Origin: Thermoanaerobacterium aotearoense
GTDB lineage: Bacteria > Bacillota > Thermoanaerobacteria > Thermoanaerobacterales > Thermoanaerobacteraceae
Direction: 5' to 3'
DNA: 64,000 bases
Assembly: GCF_009905255.1 (NCBI RefSeq)
Contig: NZ_CP047602.1
Span: forward strand, 992,001-1,056,000
The notes beneath the pieces are model-generated. The model worked only from the letters and a program-made list of their open reading frames with translations. It made no database searches and was not told the DNA's origin. Numbering within the stretch: position 1 is the first letter of the stretch; the number at the start of each line of letters is the position of its first letter. Shown piece after piece: positions 47,201 to 56,255 of the stretch. Position numbers and translations under genes: made by a program.

Positions 47201-47223
47201 TATTTAAACTTGAGGTGATGTTG

Positions 47224-48108
47224 ATGAAGACATTTATTGAACAGCTTATAAATGGTCTATCTTTAGGCAGCATATACGCACTCATTGCCCTTGGATATAC
47301 CATGGTTTACGGCATAATGAAATTAATAAATTTCGCTCATGGTGATATATACATGGTAGGTGCATTTACAGGATTCTTCGCATCCACATACTTTCACCTT
47401 GGATTTATACCATCTCTCCTTTTGGCAATGCTGGTAAGCCTTTTGCTTGGTGTGACAATTGAAAGAGTCGCATACAGGCCATTAAGAGATAAGTCAAAAA
47501 TCTCTATATTGATTACAGCCATCGGCGTCTCCCTTTTACTGGAAAACGGAGGCATAATCATTCTATCGCCACAAGTCAGGACATATCCACAAATTTTCAA
47601 GCAGCACATGTACTCATTTTTCAACGGAATAATCACCATATCAAACCAGCAGATCGTCATATTTGTCGTATCCATAATCATGATGGTAGGACTTCAGCTA
47701 ATAATATACAAGACAAAGATGGGAAAAGCCATGAGGGCTGTCTCAACTGACGCAGATGCGGCAAGGCTTATGGGAGTAAATGTAGATAGGACCGTTTCAT
47801 TTACATTTGCAATAGGCTCTGCCCTTGCTGCTGTTGCAGGCGTATTAGTCGGAATATACTACAACTCAATAGATCCCCTAATGGGTATAATGCCAGGCTT
47901 AAAAGCGTTCATCGCAGCAGTCTTAGGCGGAATAGGAATAATCCCAGGTGCTATGGTAGGAGGCCTTTTGATGGGCGTCATAGAAGCACTTGTCTCAGGT
48001 TATGGCAGCTCACTATACAGAGATGGCGTTTCATTCGCAATACTCATAATCATATTGCTAATCAAGCCAGCGGGACTCTTTGGCAAAAACGTAAGAGAGA
48101 AAGTGTAG
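47224..48108 (+). CDS. livH: Branched-chain amino acid ABC permease LivH
   Basis: Start chosen at ATG 47224, behind GAGGTG; an in-frame extension to 47161 runs through the leader hairpin and is unlikely to be translated. 294 residues, eight membrane segments. LivH features: FIEQLINGLSLGSIYALIALGYTMVYGIMKLINFAHGDIYMVG and AAVLGGIGIIPGAMVGGLLMGVIEAL. Forms the channel with LivM. Confidence 0.92.
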   Translation: MKTFIEQLINGLSLGSIYALIALGYTMVYGIMKLINFAHGDIYMVGAFTGFFASTYFHLGFIPSLLLAMLVSLLLGVTIERVAYRPLRDKSKISILITAIGVSLLLENGGIIILSPQVRTYPQIFKQHMYSFFNGIITISNQQIVIFVVSIIMMVGLQLIIYKTKMGKAMRAVSTDADAARLMGVNVDRTVSFTFAIGSALAAVAGVLVGIYYNSIDPLMGIMPGLKAFIAAVLGGIGIIPGAMVGGLLMGVIEALVSGYGSSLYRDGVSFAILIIILLIKPAGLFGKNVREKV

Positions 48109-48117
48109 GTGATAAAG

Positions 48118-49074
48118 TTGAAGCAGATATTGAAAAACAGATTACTTATATTCTTAGGGCTGTTGGCTTTTTACGGTATAATACAAATCTTACTGTCTAC
48201 AAACATATTAAACGACTATTACGAAATAAACATCGTTCTCATGGGTATAAACGTAATACTTGCTGTAAGCCTTAACCTTATAAATGGATTTACTGGACAG
48301 TTCTCCTTAGGACATGCAGGATTCATGTCAATCGGTGCATACACATCAGCCATCATAACGTACAAATTAGGGCTTCCATTTCCTCTGGCAATACTAATAG
48401 GAGGCATATCAGCAGGAATAACCGGAATATTGATAGGCATCCCATCTCTAAGATTAAAAGGCGACTACCTCGCCATAACAACACTTGGATTCGGAGAAAT
48501 AATAAGGGTAATATTTTTAAACACTGAATACGTAGGTGGAGCAAGTGGCCTATCCGGAATACCAAAGTACACAAACTGGACGTGGGTATTCTGGATAGCA
48601 GTTATAACTGTCGTCCTAATAAAAAACTTCATAAACTCCAGTTACGGCAGATGCTGTGTTGCAATCAGAGAAGATGAGACAGCAGCCGAATCAATGGGCA
48701 TAAACACAACGTACTACAAGACATTGGCGTTCACAATAGGTGCATTCTTCGCAGGAATAGGCGGTGCCCTTTACGCCCACAACTTCTACATCATACAGCC
48801 AGAGACATTCAACTTCATGAAGTCATTCGATATCTTGACAATGGTTGTATTAGGCGGACTTGGCAGCATAACAGGATCAATACTATCAGCAATCTTCCTC
48901 ACATTCGTATACGCAGTGCTGCAGGATTATGCTGCACTAAGAATGGTCATATACTCACTCCTCTTAATTGTCGTAATGCTATTCAGACCAGAAGGATTGA
49001 TGGGTACAAAAGAATTTTCCCTCAAAAAATTATTTAAGAAAGGGGAGAAAAGCAGTGAGTTTACTGTCAATTAA
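48118..49074 (+). CDS. livM: Branched-chain amino acid ABC permease LivM
   Basis: TTG 48118 behind AGGTGA is preferred over GTG 48109; about 318 residues. LivM features: NLINGFTGQFSLGHAGFMSIGAY, GIPSLRLKGDYLAITTLGFGEIIR and LTMVVLGGLGSITGSILSA. Overlaps livG by 20 bases. Confidence 0.92.
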   Translation: MKQILKNRLLIFLGLLAFYGIIQILLSTNILNDYYEINIVLMGINVILAVSLNLINGFTGQFSLGHAGFMSIGAYTSAIITYKLGLPFPLAILIGGISAGITGILIGIPSLRLKGDYLAITTLGFGEIIRVIFLNTEYVGGASGLSGIPKYTNWTWVFWIAVITVVLIKNFINSSYGRCCVAIREDETAAESMGINTTYYKTLAFTIGAFFAGIGGALYAHNFYIIQPETFNFMKSFDILTMVVLGGLGSITGSILSAIFLTFVYAVLQDYAALRMVIYSLLLIVVMLFRPEGLMGTKEFSLKKLFKKGEKSSEFTVN

Positions 49075-49855
49075 AGACGTATCTATAGACTTCGGCGGCA
49101 TAAAAGCCTTGATAGACGTCAATATAGAACTGGAAAAAGGCTCTCTTACAGGACTTATAGGGCCTAATGGTGCAGGAAAATCAACAGTATTCAATATAAT
49201 AACAGGGATATACAAACCAACATCAGGCAAAGTAACATTTAACGGAAAAACCATATCTCAAAAACCGTACAACAACACGAAACTTGGCATAGCAAGAACA
49301 TTTCAAAACATACGTCTATTTAAAAACTTAACTGTCCTTGACAATGTAAAAATAGCCCAGCACATTCACGTGCAATACAGGCTTTTAAGCTCCTTTCTGC
49401 AGTACAAAAAATACTTAGATGGAGAAAAATCTCAAGACAAACAAGCGATGGACCTCCTTAAAATCTTCAATCTTGACAAACACGCTTTAAACCTTGCTAA
49501 AAATCTGCCATACGGTGAGCAGAGAAGGCTGGAAATAGCAAGAGCACTGGCAACAAAGCCAAAGCTATTACTTTTAGATGAGCCTGCAGCAGGAATGAAT
49601 CCACAAGAGACAAAAGAACTTACAGACACAATAAGATTCGTAAGGGACAAATTTGACATAACAATACTCTTGATTGAACACGACATGTCGCTGGTGATGG
49701 ATCTTTGCGAAGACATATACGTCATGAACTACGGGAAAATAATCGCACATGGCACACCAGATGAAATCAAGAGAAATCCAGAAGTAATAGCAGCATACCT
49801 TGGAGAAGAAGACATTGATGAAAAAGAAATTTTATCAATAGAAGGAGGTGTTTAA
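49055..49855 (+). CDS. livG: Branched-chain amino acid ABC ATPase LivG
   Basis: 266 residues, GTG start behind GGGGAG. Walker A GPNGAGKSTV, LivG-type GIARTFQNIRLFKNLTVLDNV, signature LPYGEQRRLEIARAL and Walker B LLLLDEPAAGMNP. ATPase subunit paired with LivF. Confidence 0.93.
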   Translation: MSLLSIKDVSIDFGGIKALIDVNIELEKGSLTGLIGPNGAGKSTVFNIITGIYKPTSGKVTFNGKTISQKPYNNTKLGIARTFQNIRLFKNLTVLDNVKIAQHIHVQYRLLSSFLQYKKYLDGEKSQDKQAMDLLKIFNLDKHALNLAKNLPYGEQRRLEIARALATKPKLLLLDEPAAGMNPQETKELTDTIRFVRDKFDITILLIEHDMSLVMDLCEDIYVMNYGKIIAHGTPDEIKRNPEVIAAYLGEEDIDEKEILSIEGGV

Positions 49856-49856
49856 T

Positions 49857-50558
49857 GTGTTAGAAATAAAAGATCTCAACGTCTCCTACGGAATGGTAAA
49901 CGCCTTAAAAGGCATAGACTTAAAAGTAAATGACGGTGAAATTGTGACAATAATAGGTGCAAATGGCGCAGGCAAAAGCACAACTTTAATGACGATATCA
50001 GGCATATTGAAGCCAAAAAAAGGCTACATCAAATTCAACGATGTAGACATAACGAAAAAACCTGCCCAAAACATAGTGGATATGGGCATCTGCCAAGTGC
50101 CAGAAGGAAGAAGAATATTTGCCAACATGACTGTAATGGAAAACCTTGAGATGGGAGCATACCTCAGGAAAGACAAAATGGTAAAAAGCGACATGGAAAA
50201 AGTGTTTCACCTATTTCCACGTCTAAAAGAAAGACACAAACAGATTGCCGGTACATTAAGCGGTGGTGAACAGCAGATGCTAGCCATAGGAAGAGCATTG
50301 ATGTCAAAGCCAAAGGTGCTTTTATTAGACGAACCATCGATGGGGCTTGCGCCGATTGTAGTACAAGACATATTCAAGACAATAAAAAATATAAATGAAG
50401 ACGGCACAACCATCCTTTTAGTAGAACAAAACGCTAAAATGGCACTATCTATTGCAGATAGGGCATACGTCCTTGAAACAGGCAATATCTCTCTTGAAGG
50501 TACTGCATCTGTCTTAAAAGACGATGAAAGGGTTAAAAAGTCATACTTAGGAGGATAA
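49857..50558 (+). CDS. livF: Branched-chain amino acid ABC ATPase LivF
   Basis: GTG 49857, 8 bases after AAGGAGG, is preferred; 233 residues. Walker A GANGAGKST, GICQVPEGRRIFANMTVMENLEMG, signature LSGGEQQMLAIGRALM, Walker B LLLDEPSMGLAP. Only 8 bases separate its stop from the following molybdate-binding protein gene, so liv and the second mod cluster are probably one transcript. Confidence 0.93.
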   Translation: MLEIKDLNVSYGMVNALKGIDLKVNDGEIVTIIGANGAGKSTTLMTISGILKPKKGYIKFNDVDITKKPAQNIVDMGICQVPEGRRIFANMTVMENLEMGAYLRKDKMVKSDMEKVFHLFPRLKERHKQIAGTLSGGEQQMLAIGRALMSKPKVLLLDEPSMGLAPIVVQDIFKTIKNINEDGTTILLVEQNAKMALSIADRAYVLETGNISLEGTASVLKDDERVKKSYLGG

Positions 50559-50566
50559 AAGATAGA

Positions 50567-51379
50567 ATGAGAAATATGAAACATTTTCCCATGTTGATAT
50601 TTATATTATTAATTCTATTATTATTTGGAGGTTGTGGACAGGAAAAGGAAAATATGTCATCTAATAAAACGGAAAATACAAAAAACATTATGGTATTTGC
50701 AGGAGCAGGACTTAAGGATGCACTTCCAGAAGTAGCAAAAAAATATAACCGACTTCATCCAGATATAAAAATTTCTTTTAATTTTGCAGGTCTTGGTGTG
50801 CTCCAGCAACAAATTGAACAAGGAGCCTCCTGCGATATACTTTTAGGTCCCGGAGAAAAGCAATGGAATACTCTAAGAAGTGAAAATTTAATTGATAAAT
50901 TAACAGAAAAAAAGATTCTATCTGATAAAATGGTTCTTGTTACGCCAAAAGAAAGCCAAAAGGTTAAAAGCTTTCAGGACCTTACTTTACCTGATGTAGA
51001 TAAAATTGCTATTGGAGATCCTGCTCTTGTTCCCGGAGGTGAGTGGGCTAAAGATGTATTAACAAATTTAGGACTTTGGGACAAAGTAAGTTCTAAAATT
51101 ATTCTGGCAAAAGATGTTCAGGAAATCAGAGGCTATATAGAAACAGGAAATGTAGACGCTGGTTTGCTTTGGAAATCAAATACTACAAATAATAATAAGA
51201 TTAGGATTGTTGCAGATGCACCCGAAAATTCTTGCCCTCCAATTTTCTTTAGAGGAGCAGTTATAAATAGCAGCCAAGAAAAAGAAACGGCTCTTGATTT
51301 TTTAAACTACCTTAAAAGTCAGGAAGCATCACAGGTTTTTAAAAAATATGGATATGTACCTTTAGACCAGAAACAATAA
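50567..51379 (+). CDS. modA: Molybdate/tungstate-binding lipoprotein, second system
   Basis: 270 residues. Lipobox FGGC, then ModA-like IMVFAGAGLKDALPEVAKKYNRLHPDIKISFNFAGLGVLQQQIEQGASCDILLGPG and DPALVPGGEWAKDVL. Distinct from the nif-linked ModA (few identical stretches beyond the family core), so it may prefer another oxyanion such as tungstate. It sits 8 bases after livF and starts a modA-modB-DUF364-modC group. Confidence 0.88.
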   Translation: MRNMKHFPMLIFILLILLLFGGCGQEKENMSSNKTENTKNIMVFAGAGLKDALPEVAKKYNRLHPDIKISFNFAGLGVLQQQIEQGASCDILLGPGEKQWNTLRSENLIDKLTEKKILSDKMVLVTPKESQKVKSFQDLTLPDVDKIAIGDPALVPGGEWAKDVLTNLGLWDKVSSKIILAKDVQEIRGYIETGNVDAGLLWKSNTTNNNKIRIVADAPENSCPPIFFRGAVINSSQEKETALDFLNYLKSQEASQVFKKYGYVPLDQKQ

Positions 51380-51406
51380 ATTCAAGGTTAAAAAGGTGTG
51401 AGATAA

Positions 51407-52087
51407 ATGATATATCCTATATTCTTGTCAATAAAAGTAGCTATTATAGCTACTCTTATATCATTTGTAGTTGGTATCTTTTTTGCTCGCCTGTTTTTTG
51501 TAAAAAACTTTCCTGGGAAAGAAGCTATTGAAGCCATTTTTTTTCTACCAATGGTTTTACCACCAACAGTTACGGGTTTTATTCTCCTGATTCTTTTTGG
51601 TAAACATGGACCTTTAGGTTTTCTCATTAGAAAAATATTTAACAGTCAATTATTGTTTACATGGTGGGCTGCTGTAATTGCTTCTTCTGTGGTCGCATTT
51701 CCTTTGATGTATCAAAGTGCCAAAGCAGCTTTTGAAAGCGTTGATATAAAGCAGGAGCGGGCTGCTCGTATTTTAGGTGCAAACGAGTTGCGGGTTTTTT
51801 GTACTATTACGATGCCTCTTGCTTGGCCTGGTATTTTATCGGGTGTTGTTCTTTCCTTTGCAAGAGCTATTGGTGAGTTTGGAGCAACATTGATGACTGC
51901 GGGTAATATCCCAGGAAAGACACAAACAATTCCTATGGTAATTTATTTTGCGGTGGAAAGTGGGGATTACAAAACTGCTATCTACTTAGTTGTTGTGATT
52001 ATACTATTTTCTTTTGGAATGATTTTTTGGCTAAATTGGTTATCAAGGAAAAAAGTTTTGAAGTATACAAAAAAACAAAGGCAATAA
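51407..52087 (+). CDS. modB: Molybdate ABC permease, second system
   Basis: 226 residues, five to six membrane segments. IFFLPMVLPPTVTGFILLILFGKHGPLG and the EAA loop QERAARILGANELRVFCTITMPLAWPG with RAIGEFGATLMTAGN are ModB signatures. Partner of the ModC encoded at 52911. Confidence 0.93.
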   Translation: MIYPIFLSIKVAIIATLISFVVGIFFARLFFVKNFPGKEAIEAIFFLPMVLPPTVTGFILLILFGKHGPLGFLIRKIFNSQLLFTWWAAVIASSVVAFPLMYQSAKAAFESVDIKQERAARILGANELRVFCTITMPLAWPGILSGVVLSFARAIGEFGATLMTAGNIPGKTQTIPMVIYFAVESGDYKTAIYLVVVIILFSFGMIFWLNWLSRKKVLKYTKKQRQ

Positions 52088-52141
52088 AAGGTGCTAAATC
52101 GTTAGGTATACATTATTTAATAGATACAGGAGGAATCAGTT

Positions 52142-52870
52142 ATGAGTTTTTATGATAATTTAAAGTCTGTGTTTAGAAAAATCGTTGACGAAAATGGGCT
52201 ATTAAAAGAAAGTATAGAAGTTAAAGCCTCTATACTTTCTCCTAAGGATGCTCTTGGTGCGACGAAACGTACAGACTATGTGCTTCTGAAAGGCAAAGAA
52301 AGACTTATGCAGGCAGAATTTAAAGGGTCCTATGGACAGGCATTTACTGATTCATTAAATGATTTTCATGGTTCTATTGGGGAGATACTGGAACTTCCAC
52401 TTAAAAACAATTATGAAAGAGCTATTTTTATTTCCTCCTTAAATGCAATTATGCGACATCTGCGTTTGGCTGATCACACCGTACACTGCAAAAACAATGA
52501 TTTAGAAAACTGTGCTCAAAAAATAGCCTATTTCATTGTTGAAAAATATGGACAACCGCGTATATGTTTTGTAGGGCTACAACCTGCTTTAGTAGAAACA
52601 TGTGCCTCCAAATTTTCCGTTAAAGTGCTTGACCTGGATAAAGACAACATAGGCAAAGAAAAAAGTGGTGTTTTGATACTGGATGGAGAGAAAGATTATA
52701 ATGATGCAATAGAATGGTGTGATATAGCATTAGTGACAGGGAGTGTTATTGTTAATGGAACGATTGAAAATATTTTAAAAGTTCAAAAACCATTGATCTT
52801 TTTTGGAACAACTGCCGCCGGGACTGCTAAGTTAATGGGATGGGAAAGATTTTGCCCTTGTTCTTATTGA
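52142..52870 (+). CDS. DUF364/DUF4213-family protein (putative metal chelation)
   Basis: 242 residues. An N-terminal DUF4213-like half (KGSYGQAFTDSLNDFHGSIGEILELP) and a C-terminal Rossmann-like DUF364 half ending GTTAAGTAKLMGWERFCPCS. Proteins of this family are called putative heavy-metal chelators and repeatedly neighbour molybdate, iron or nitrogenase-related genes. Its place between modB and modC suggests a role in handling the imported oxyanion or a metal; the biochemical function is unknown. Confidence 0.8.
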   Translation: MSFYDNLKSVFRKIVDENGLLKESIEVKASILSPKDALGATKRTDYVLLKGKERLMQAEFKGSYGQAFTDSLNDFHGSIGEILELPLKNNYERAIFISSLNAIMRHLRLADHTVHCKNNDLENCAQKIAYFIVEKYGQPRICFVGLQPALVETCASKFSVKVLDLDKDNIGKEKSGVLILDGEKDYNDAIEWCDIALVTGSVIVNGTIENILKVQKPLIFFGTTAAGTAKLMGWERFCPCSY

Positions 52871-52910
52871 GGATATAGAACCCACAATATAGACAAAAAG
52901 GTGATGAAAG

Positions 52911-53576
52911 ATGCTTAAAGCAAAATTTGTAAAAAAGCTTCCTGATTTTGTTCTTAAAGTAGACTTATTTGTTGATAAAGAAATTTTGGTTCTTATTGGA
53001 CCTTCAGGATCTGGTAAAACAACTGTTTTAGAATGTATTTCAGGACTTCAAAAGCCGGATTCGGGGGAGATAATATTGGGAGAGAAAGTTCTTTTTTCCT
53101 CATCGAGGCGAATCAATCTTCCTTCATACAAACGTGGTATTGGGTATATATTTCAAGAATATGCACTTTTTAATCACTTAACAGTAAAAGATAACATTCT
53201 TTATGGGGCAAAAAATTTATTAAAAGAAGAAAAAGAAAAGCAGCTCAATGAAATACTTAAACAATTTAATATATCTCATCTGGCTGAAAGATATCCAGTT
53301 CAGCTTTCAGGTGGTGAAAGACAACGAGTAGCTATGGCAAGGACACTTATAACAAAGCCTCATTTGTTATTGTTAGATGAACCGCTTTCAGCTATGGATA
53401 GGAAATTAAGAGAAAGATTGCGAAAGGAAATAAAAGAACTTCATAAACAGTGGAATATACCCTTTGTTTTGGTTACACACTGCCGATGTGAGGCAGAACT
53501 TGGTGATAAGGTCTTTAAGGCAGAAAAAGATGAAAATAAAGGAGAAACTATAATGTGGTTTTGTCAAAGTGCTTGA
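52911..53576 (+). CDS. modC: Molybdate ABC ATPase lacking the regulatory domain
   Basis: 221 residues. Walker A GPSGSGKTT, GYIFQEYALFNHLTVKDNI, signature LSGGERQRVAMARTL, Walker B LLLLDEPLSAMDRK, H-loop LVTHC. Typical ModC proteins have about 350 residues with a C-terminal molybdate-binding TOBE domain; that domain is absent, so feedback inhibition of uptake by molybdate should be missing. It may also energise the nif-linked ModAB, which has no ATPase. Confidence 0.9.
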   Translation: MLKAKFVKKLPDFVLKVDLFVDKEILVLIGPSGSGKTTVLECISGLQKPDSGEIILGEKVLFSSSRRINLPSYKRGIGYIFQEYALFNHLTVKDNILYGAKNLLKEEKEKQLNEILKQFNISHLAERYPVQLSGGERQRVAMARTLITKPHLLLLDEPLSAMDRKLRERLRKEIKELHKQWNIPFVLVTHCRCEAELGDKVFKAEKDENKGETIMWFCQSA

Positions 53577-53646
53577 CGGACAATGCTATTGAAGTATATT
53601 AAAAAATTATGGATAAAATTAATGATAATAGAGGTGGAGATAACAT

Positions 53647-54765
53647 ATGAAATTTAACTTTTTTATACCAACAAGGATTATTTTTGGTGAAAATTGCATT
53701 AAAGAAAACAGCAATTTGATGTGTATAGGTAAAAAAGCATTGATAGTTACAGGTAAAAGTTCTAAAAAAAATGGTTCACTTGATGATGTGTTATCGGTAC
53801 TTACAGATAATGGCGTAAAATACGAGATTTTTAATCGTGTTAAATCCAATCCGGACATAGAAAATGTATTAGATGGTGCTGATGTTGCCAGAAAAGTCGA
53901 AGCTGATTTTATAATCGGCATTGGTGGTGGTTCTCCACTTGATGCATCAAAATCCATTGCAACCTTAGCCACAAATTCAATTAAACCTGAAGAGCTTTTT
54001 GCTAACATGATTAAAAAAAGGCCTTTGCCTATAATAGCTATTCCGACAACAGCAGGTACAGGAAGCGAGGTTACACCATATTCAATTTTGACGTATGACA
54101 AAGTTGGAAGTAAAAAGAGCTTTTTTAGCCCATTGATATTTCCTAAAGTAGCTTTTTTAGATGCCAGGTATACCATGAGTTTATCATATAATGTTACTGT
54201 GGATACTATGCTGGATGCGTTGTCACATTTGATAGAAGGATTTCTATCAGTTAAGTATAATAATTTTTATGAATATCTTGTTGTTAATGGATTAAACAGT
54301 TTGAAGACATGTTATAAGAATGTGTTAGATGCAAGTACTGATATTAAAAAACTTGATTTTGAAACAAGAGAATTATTACTTTATTCTTCAACACTAGGTG
54401 GTATGTTAATAGCACATACAGGGACATCTGTTGTTCACGCTATGGGTTATTCTCTCACATATTATAAGGAGATTCCGCACGGCAGGGCAAATGGGATATT
54501 GCTTGCAAATTATTTGAAATTTAATTATGACAGTGAAGAATATAAAATTAATACGGTCCTAAAGTTGTTGGGGATTAAAGATATTTATGAATTTGAGAAA
54601 ATTTTAAATGAACTGATATATAGAGAAGGTAAAATACCTGAAATATCAATAGATGAGTTGATTAAATACTCGTCTATAGCCATAAAAGCTAGTAATATAG
54701 CTAATAATAAAAAATCAGTTACACAAGATGATCTGTTAGACATTTACAAGAAGAGCATATTCTAG
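53647..54765 (+). CDS. Iron-containing alcohol dehydrogenase
   Basis: 372 residues. NAD-binding IGIGGGSPLDASKSIA and IPTTAGTGSEVTPYSIL, and metal-binding residues within DTMLDALSHLIEGFLS and the C-terminal HAMGYSLTYYKEIPHGRANGILL, define the type III Fe-ADH family. Substrate unknown; family members act on butanol, 1,3-propanediol, lactaldehyde and others. It lies between the mod cluster and the pucR-like gene; functional link unclear. Confidence 0.9.
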   Translation: MKFNFFIPTRIIFGENCIKENSNLMCIGKKALIVTGKSSKKNGSLDDVLSVLTDNGVKYEIFNRVKSNPDIENVLDGADVARKVEADFIIGIGGGSPLDASKSIATLATNSIKPEELFANMIKKRPLPIIAIPTTAGTGSEVTPYSILTYDKVGSKKSFFSPLIFPKVAFLDARYTMSLSYNVTVDTMLDALSHLIEGFLSVKYNNFYEYLVVNGLNSLKTCYKNVLDASTDIKKLDFETRELLLYSSTLGGMLIAHTGTSVVHAMGYSLTYYKEIPHGRANGILLANYLKFNYDSEEYKINTVLKLLGIKDIYEFEKILNELIYREGKIPEISIDELIKYSSIAIKASNIANNKKSVTQDDLLDIYKKSIF

Positions 54766-54828
54766 AAGATTTCCGGCAATGGTGGCACACTATTGTTTTT
54801 TTACCTTTTGAAAAGGGAATGGTTATAT

Positions 54829-56043
54829 ATGAGTATAAAGTGCAGAGATATACTAATGCTTCCATCTTTGAAAAAGTTTAGATTAGTTGGTGGGAAAAAT
54901 GGGCTTGACAGGAATTTAAGCTGGGTGCATGTTGTAGATGTTCCTGATGTTTCCAAATGGGTTCATGGAGGTGAGCTGCTCTTTACAACAGGCATAAGCA
55001 TAAAAGATAATGTTGATATTCTAATGAAAATTATTGAAGAAATAGATTCGAAGAACCTGGCAGGGCTTGTGATAAATGTGGGACCTTATATCAAGAATAT
55101 TCCGAAAGAAGCTATTTCATTAGCCGATAGGCTTGATTTTCCGCTTTTTGAGCTTCCTTGGGAGGTTAAACTTGTTGATGTTACAGAGATAATATGTAAT
55201 TTTATTATAAAAAAGTCAATTGAGGAAAAATCAATAGGAGAATTTTTAGAAAACATACTTTTTACAGATTTTAAATCTGAAGAGGTTTTTGTAAGCAGGG
55301 CAGAATATCATGGCTTTAACATCAGTCATCAAAACTGTGTTATGATTACAGATATAGATAAATTTGGACAATATATAAATAAGAGCAACATAAAAGACGA
55401 AAAGAAGATAATGGATATAAAATTTTCTTTGCAACAGATTGTAAACAATACATTAGAAAAAAACGGCAAGAAACCGCTTTCTTTAATTCGTGGTGATTCT
55501 GTTATATCTCTCATATCTAAAAAGGAAGCAGAAGATGAAAGCTTAGTAGTAGGAATTGCAGAAGAAATAAGGAAAAGTGTTATGAAGCAGATGTCTCCAT
55601 TAAAAGTTAGCATTGGAATAGGACGATATTATTCTAATTTAAAAGATATAAAAAATAGTTTAAAGGAAGCTGAAAGAGCTTTAAAGCTGGCTTATAAAAT
55701 AATGGGAGGCAATTCAGTTTATAGTTATACTGAAGCGGGGATTTTCCGACTGTTATTTGAAATGAAGGATAAAAGTGAAATGATTTCTTTTTTCAATGAA
55801 TTGATGGAACCAATGATGAAATATGATGAAAGCTCAAGTGCTGAGCTCATTAATACACTGGAGGTATTTTTGCAAAACAATGGTAATTTCGTAAAAACCG
55901 CTAAAGATCTCTTTATACATCGCAGTACTTTAAACTATAGAATAAAAAAAATTGAGGAAATTCTTAATGTGGATTTATCTGATTGGGAAACCAAATTTAA
56001 TTTACAGATAGCATTGGCTATTGGAAAATTTCTCAAATATTGA
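54829..56043 (+). CDS. PucR-family transcriptional regulator
   Basis: Start chosen at ATG 54829 behind AAAAGGG; 404 residues. N-terminal PucR sensor domain (CRDILMLPSLKKFRLVGGKNGLDRNLSWVHVVDVPDV), a GGDEF-like middle (VSIGIGRYYSNLKDIKNSLKEAERAL), and C-terminal helix-turn-helix FVKTAKDLFIHRSTLNYRIKKIEEI. PucR controls purine and ureide degradation in Bacillus. The following aminotransferase, NCS1 permease remnant and amidohydrolase fit that role. Confidence 0.9.
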   Translation: MSIKCRDILMLPSLKKFRLVGGKNGLDRNLSWVHVVDVPDVSKWVHGGELLFTTGISIKDNVDILMKIIEEIDSKNLAGLVINVGPYIKNIPKEAISLADRLDFPLFELPWEVKLVDVTEIICNFIIKKSIEEKSIGEFLENILFTDFKSEEVFVSRAEYHGFNISHQNCVMITDIDKFGQYINKSNIKDEKKIMDIKFSLQQIVNNTLEKNGKKPLSLIRGDSVISLISKKEAEDESLVVGIAEEIRKSVMKQMSPLKVSIGIGRYYSNLKDIKNSLKEAERALKLAYKIMGGNSVYSYTEAGIFRLLFEMKDKSEMISFFNELMEPMMKYDESSSAELINTLEVFLQNNGNFVKTAKDLFIHRSTLNYRIKKIEEILNVDLSDWETKFNLQIALAIGKFLKY

Positions 56044-56088
56044 ATCAATTGTATTAAAATTTATGAAAATAATGCTACATAATGTAGG

Positions 56089-56226
56089 ATGACATTTTAT
56101 TAATTATTATGTAAAATTTATTTAAGTCTTAAAGATGAGACTAAAAAATTAATATACTAAATAAAGTAGCAATGGTGCTAATTAAAGGTACGAAAAATGC
56201 CTTACAATTAGCACCATTTCTGTTTT
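56089..56226 (+). promoter_or_regulatory. Promoter and two-hairpin ANTAR-type leader of the aminotransferase gene
   Basis: Promoter ATGACA-17-TAAAAT (56089-56117). P1: AGTCTT-AAAGAT-GAGACT (56125-56142), loop A1, G4. P2: TAGC-AATGGT-GCTA (56167-56180), loop A1, G4. P2 overlaps the terminator ATGGTGCTAATT/AATTAGCACCAT (56172-56217, perfect 12 bp), followed by TTCTGTTTT. This is the clearest complete P1-P2-terminator arrangement in the window. Confidence 0.82.
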
Positions 56227-56255
56227 ACATGGTATTCTAAGTGAGGAGGGCTAAA

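Noticed and set aside
47161-47223. N-terminal extension of LivH
   Set aside because: It runs through the antitermination hairpin and a ribosome site and family length support the start at 47224.
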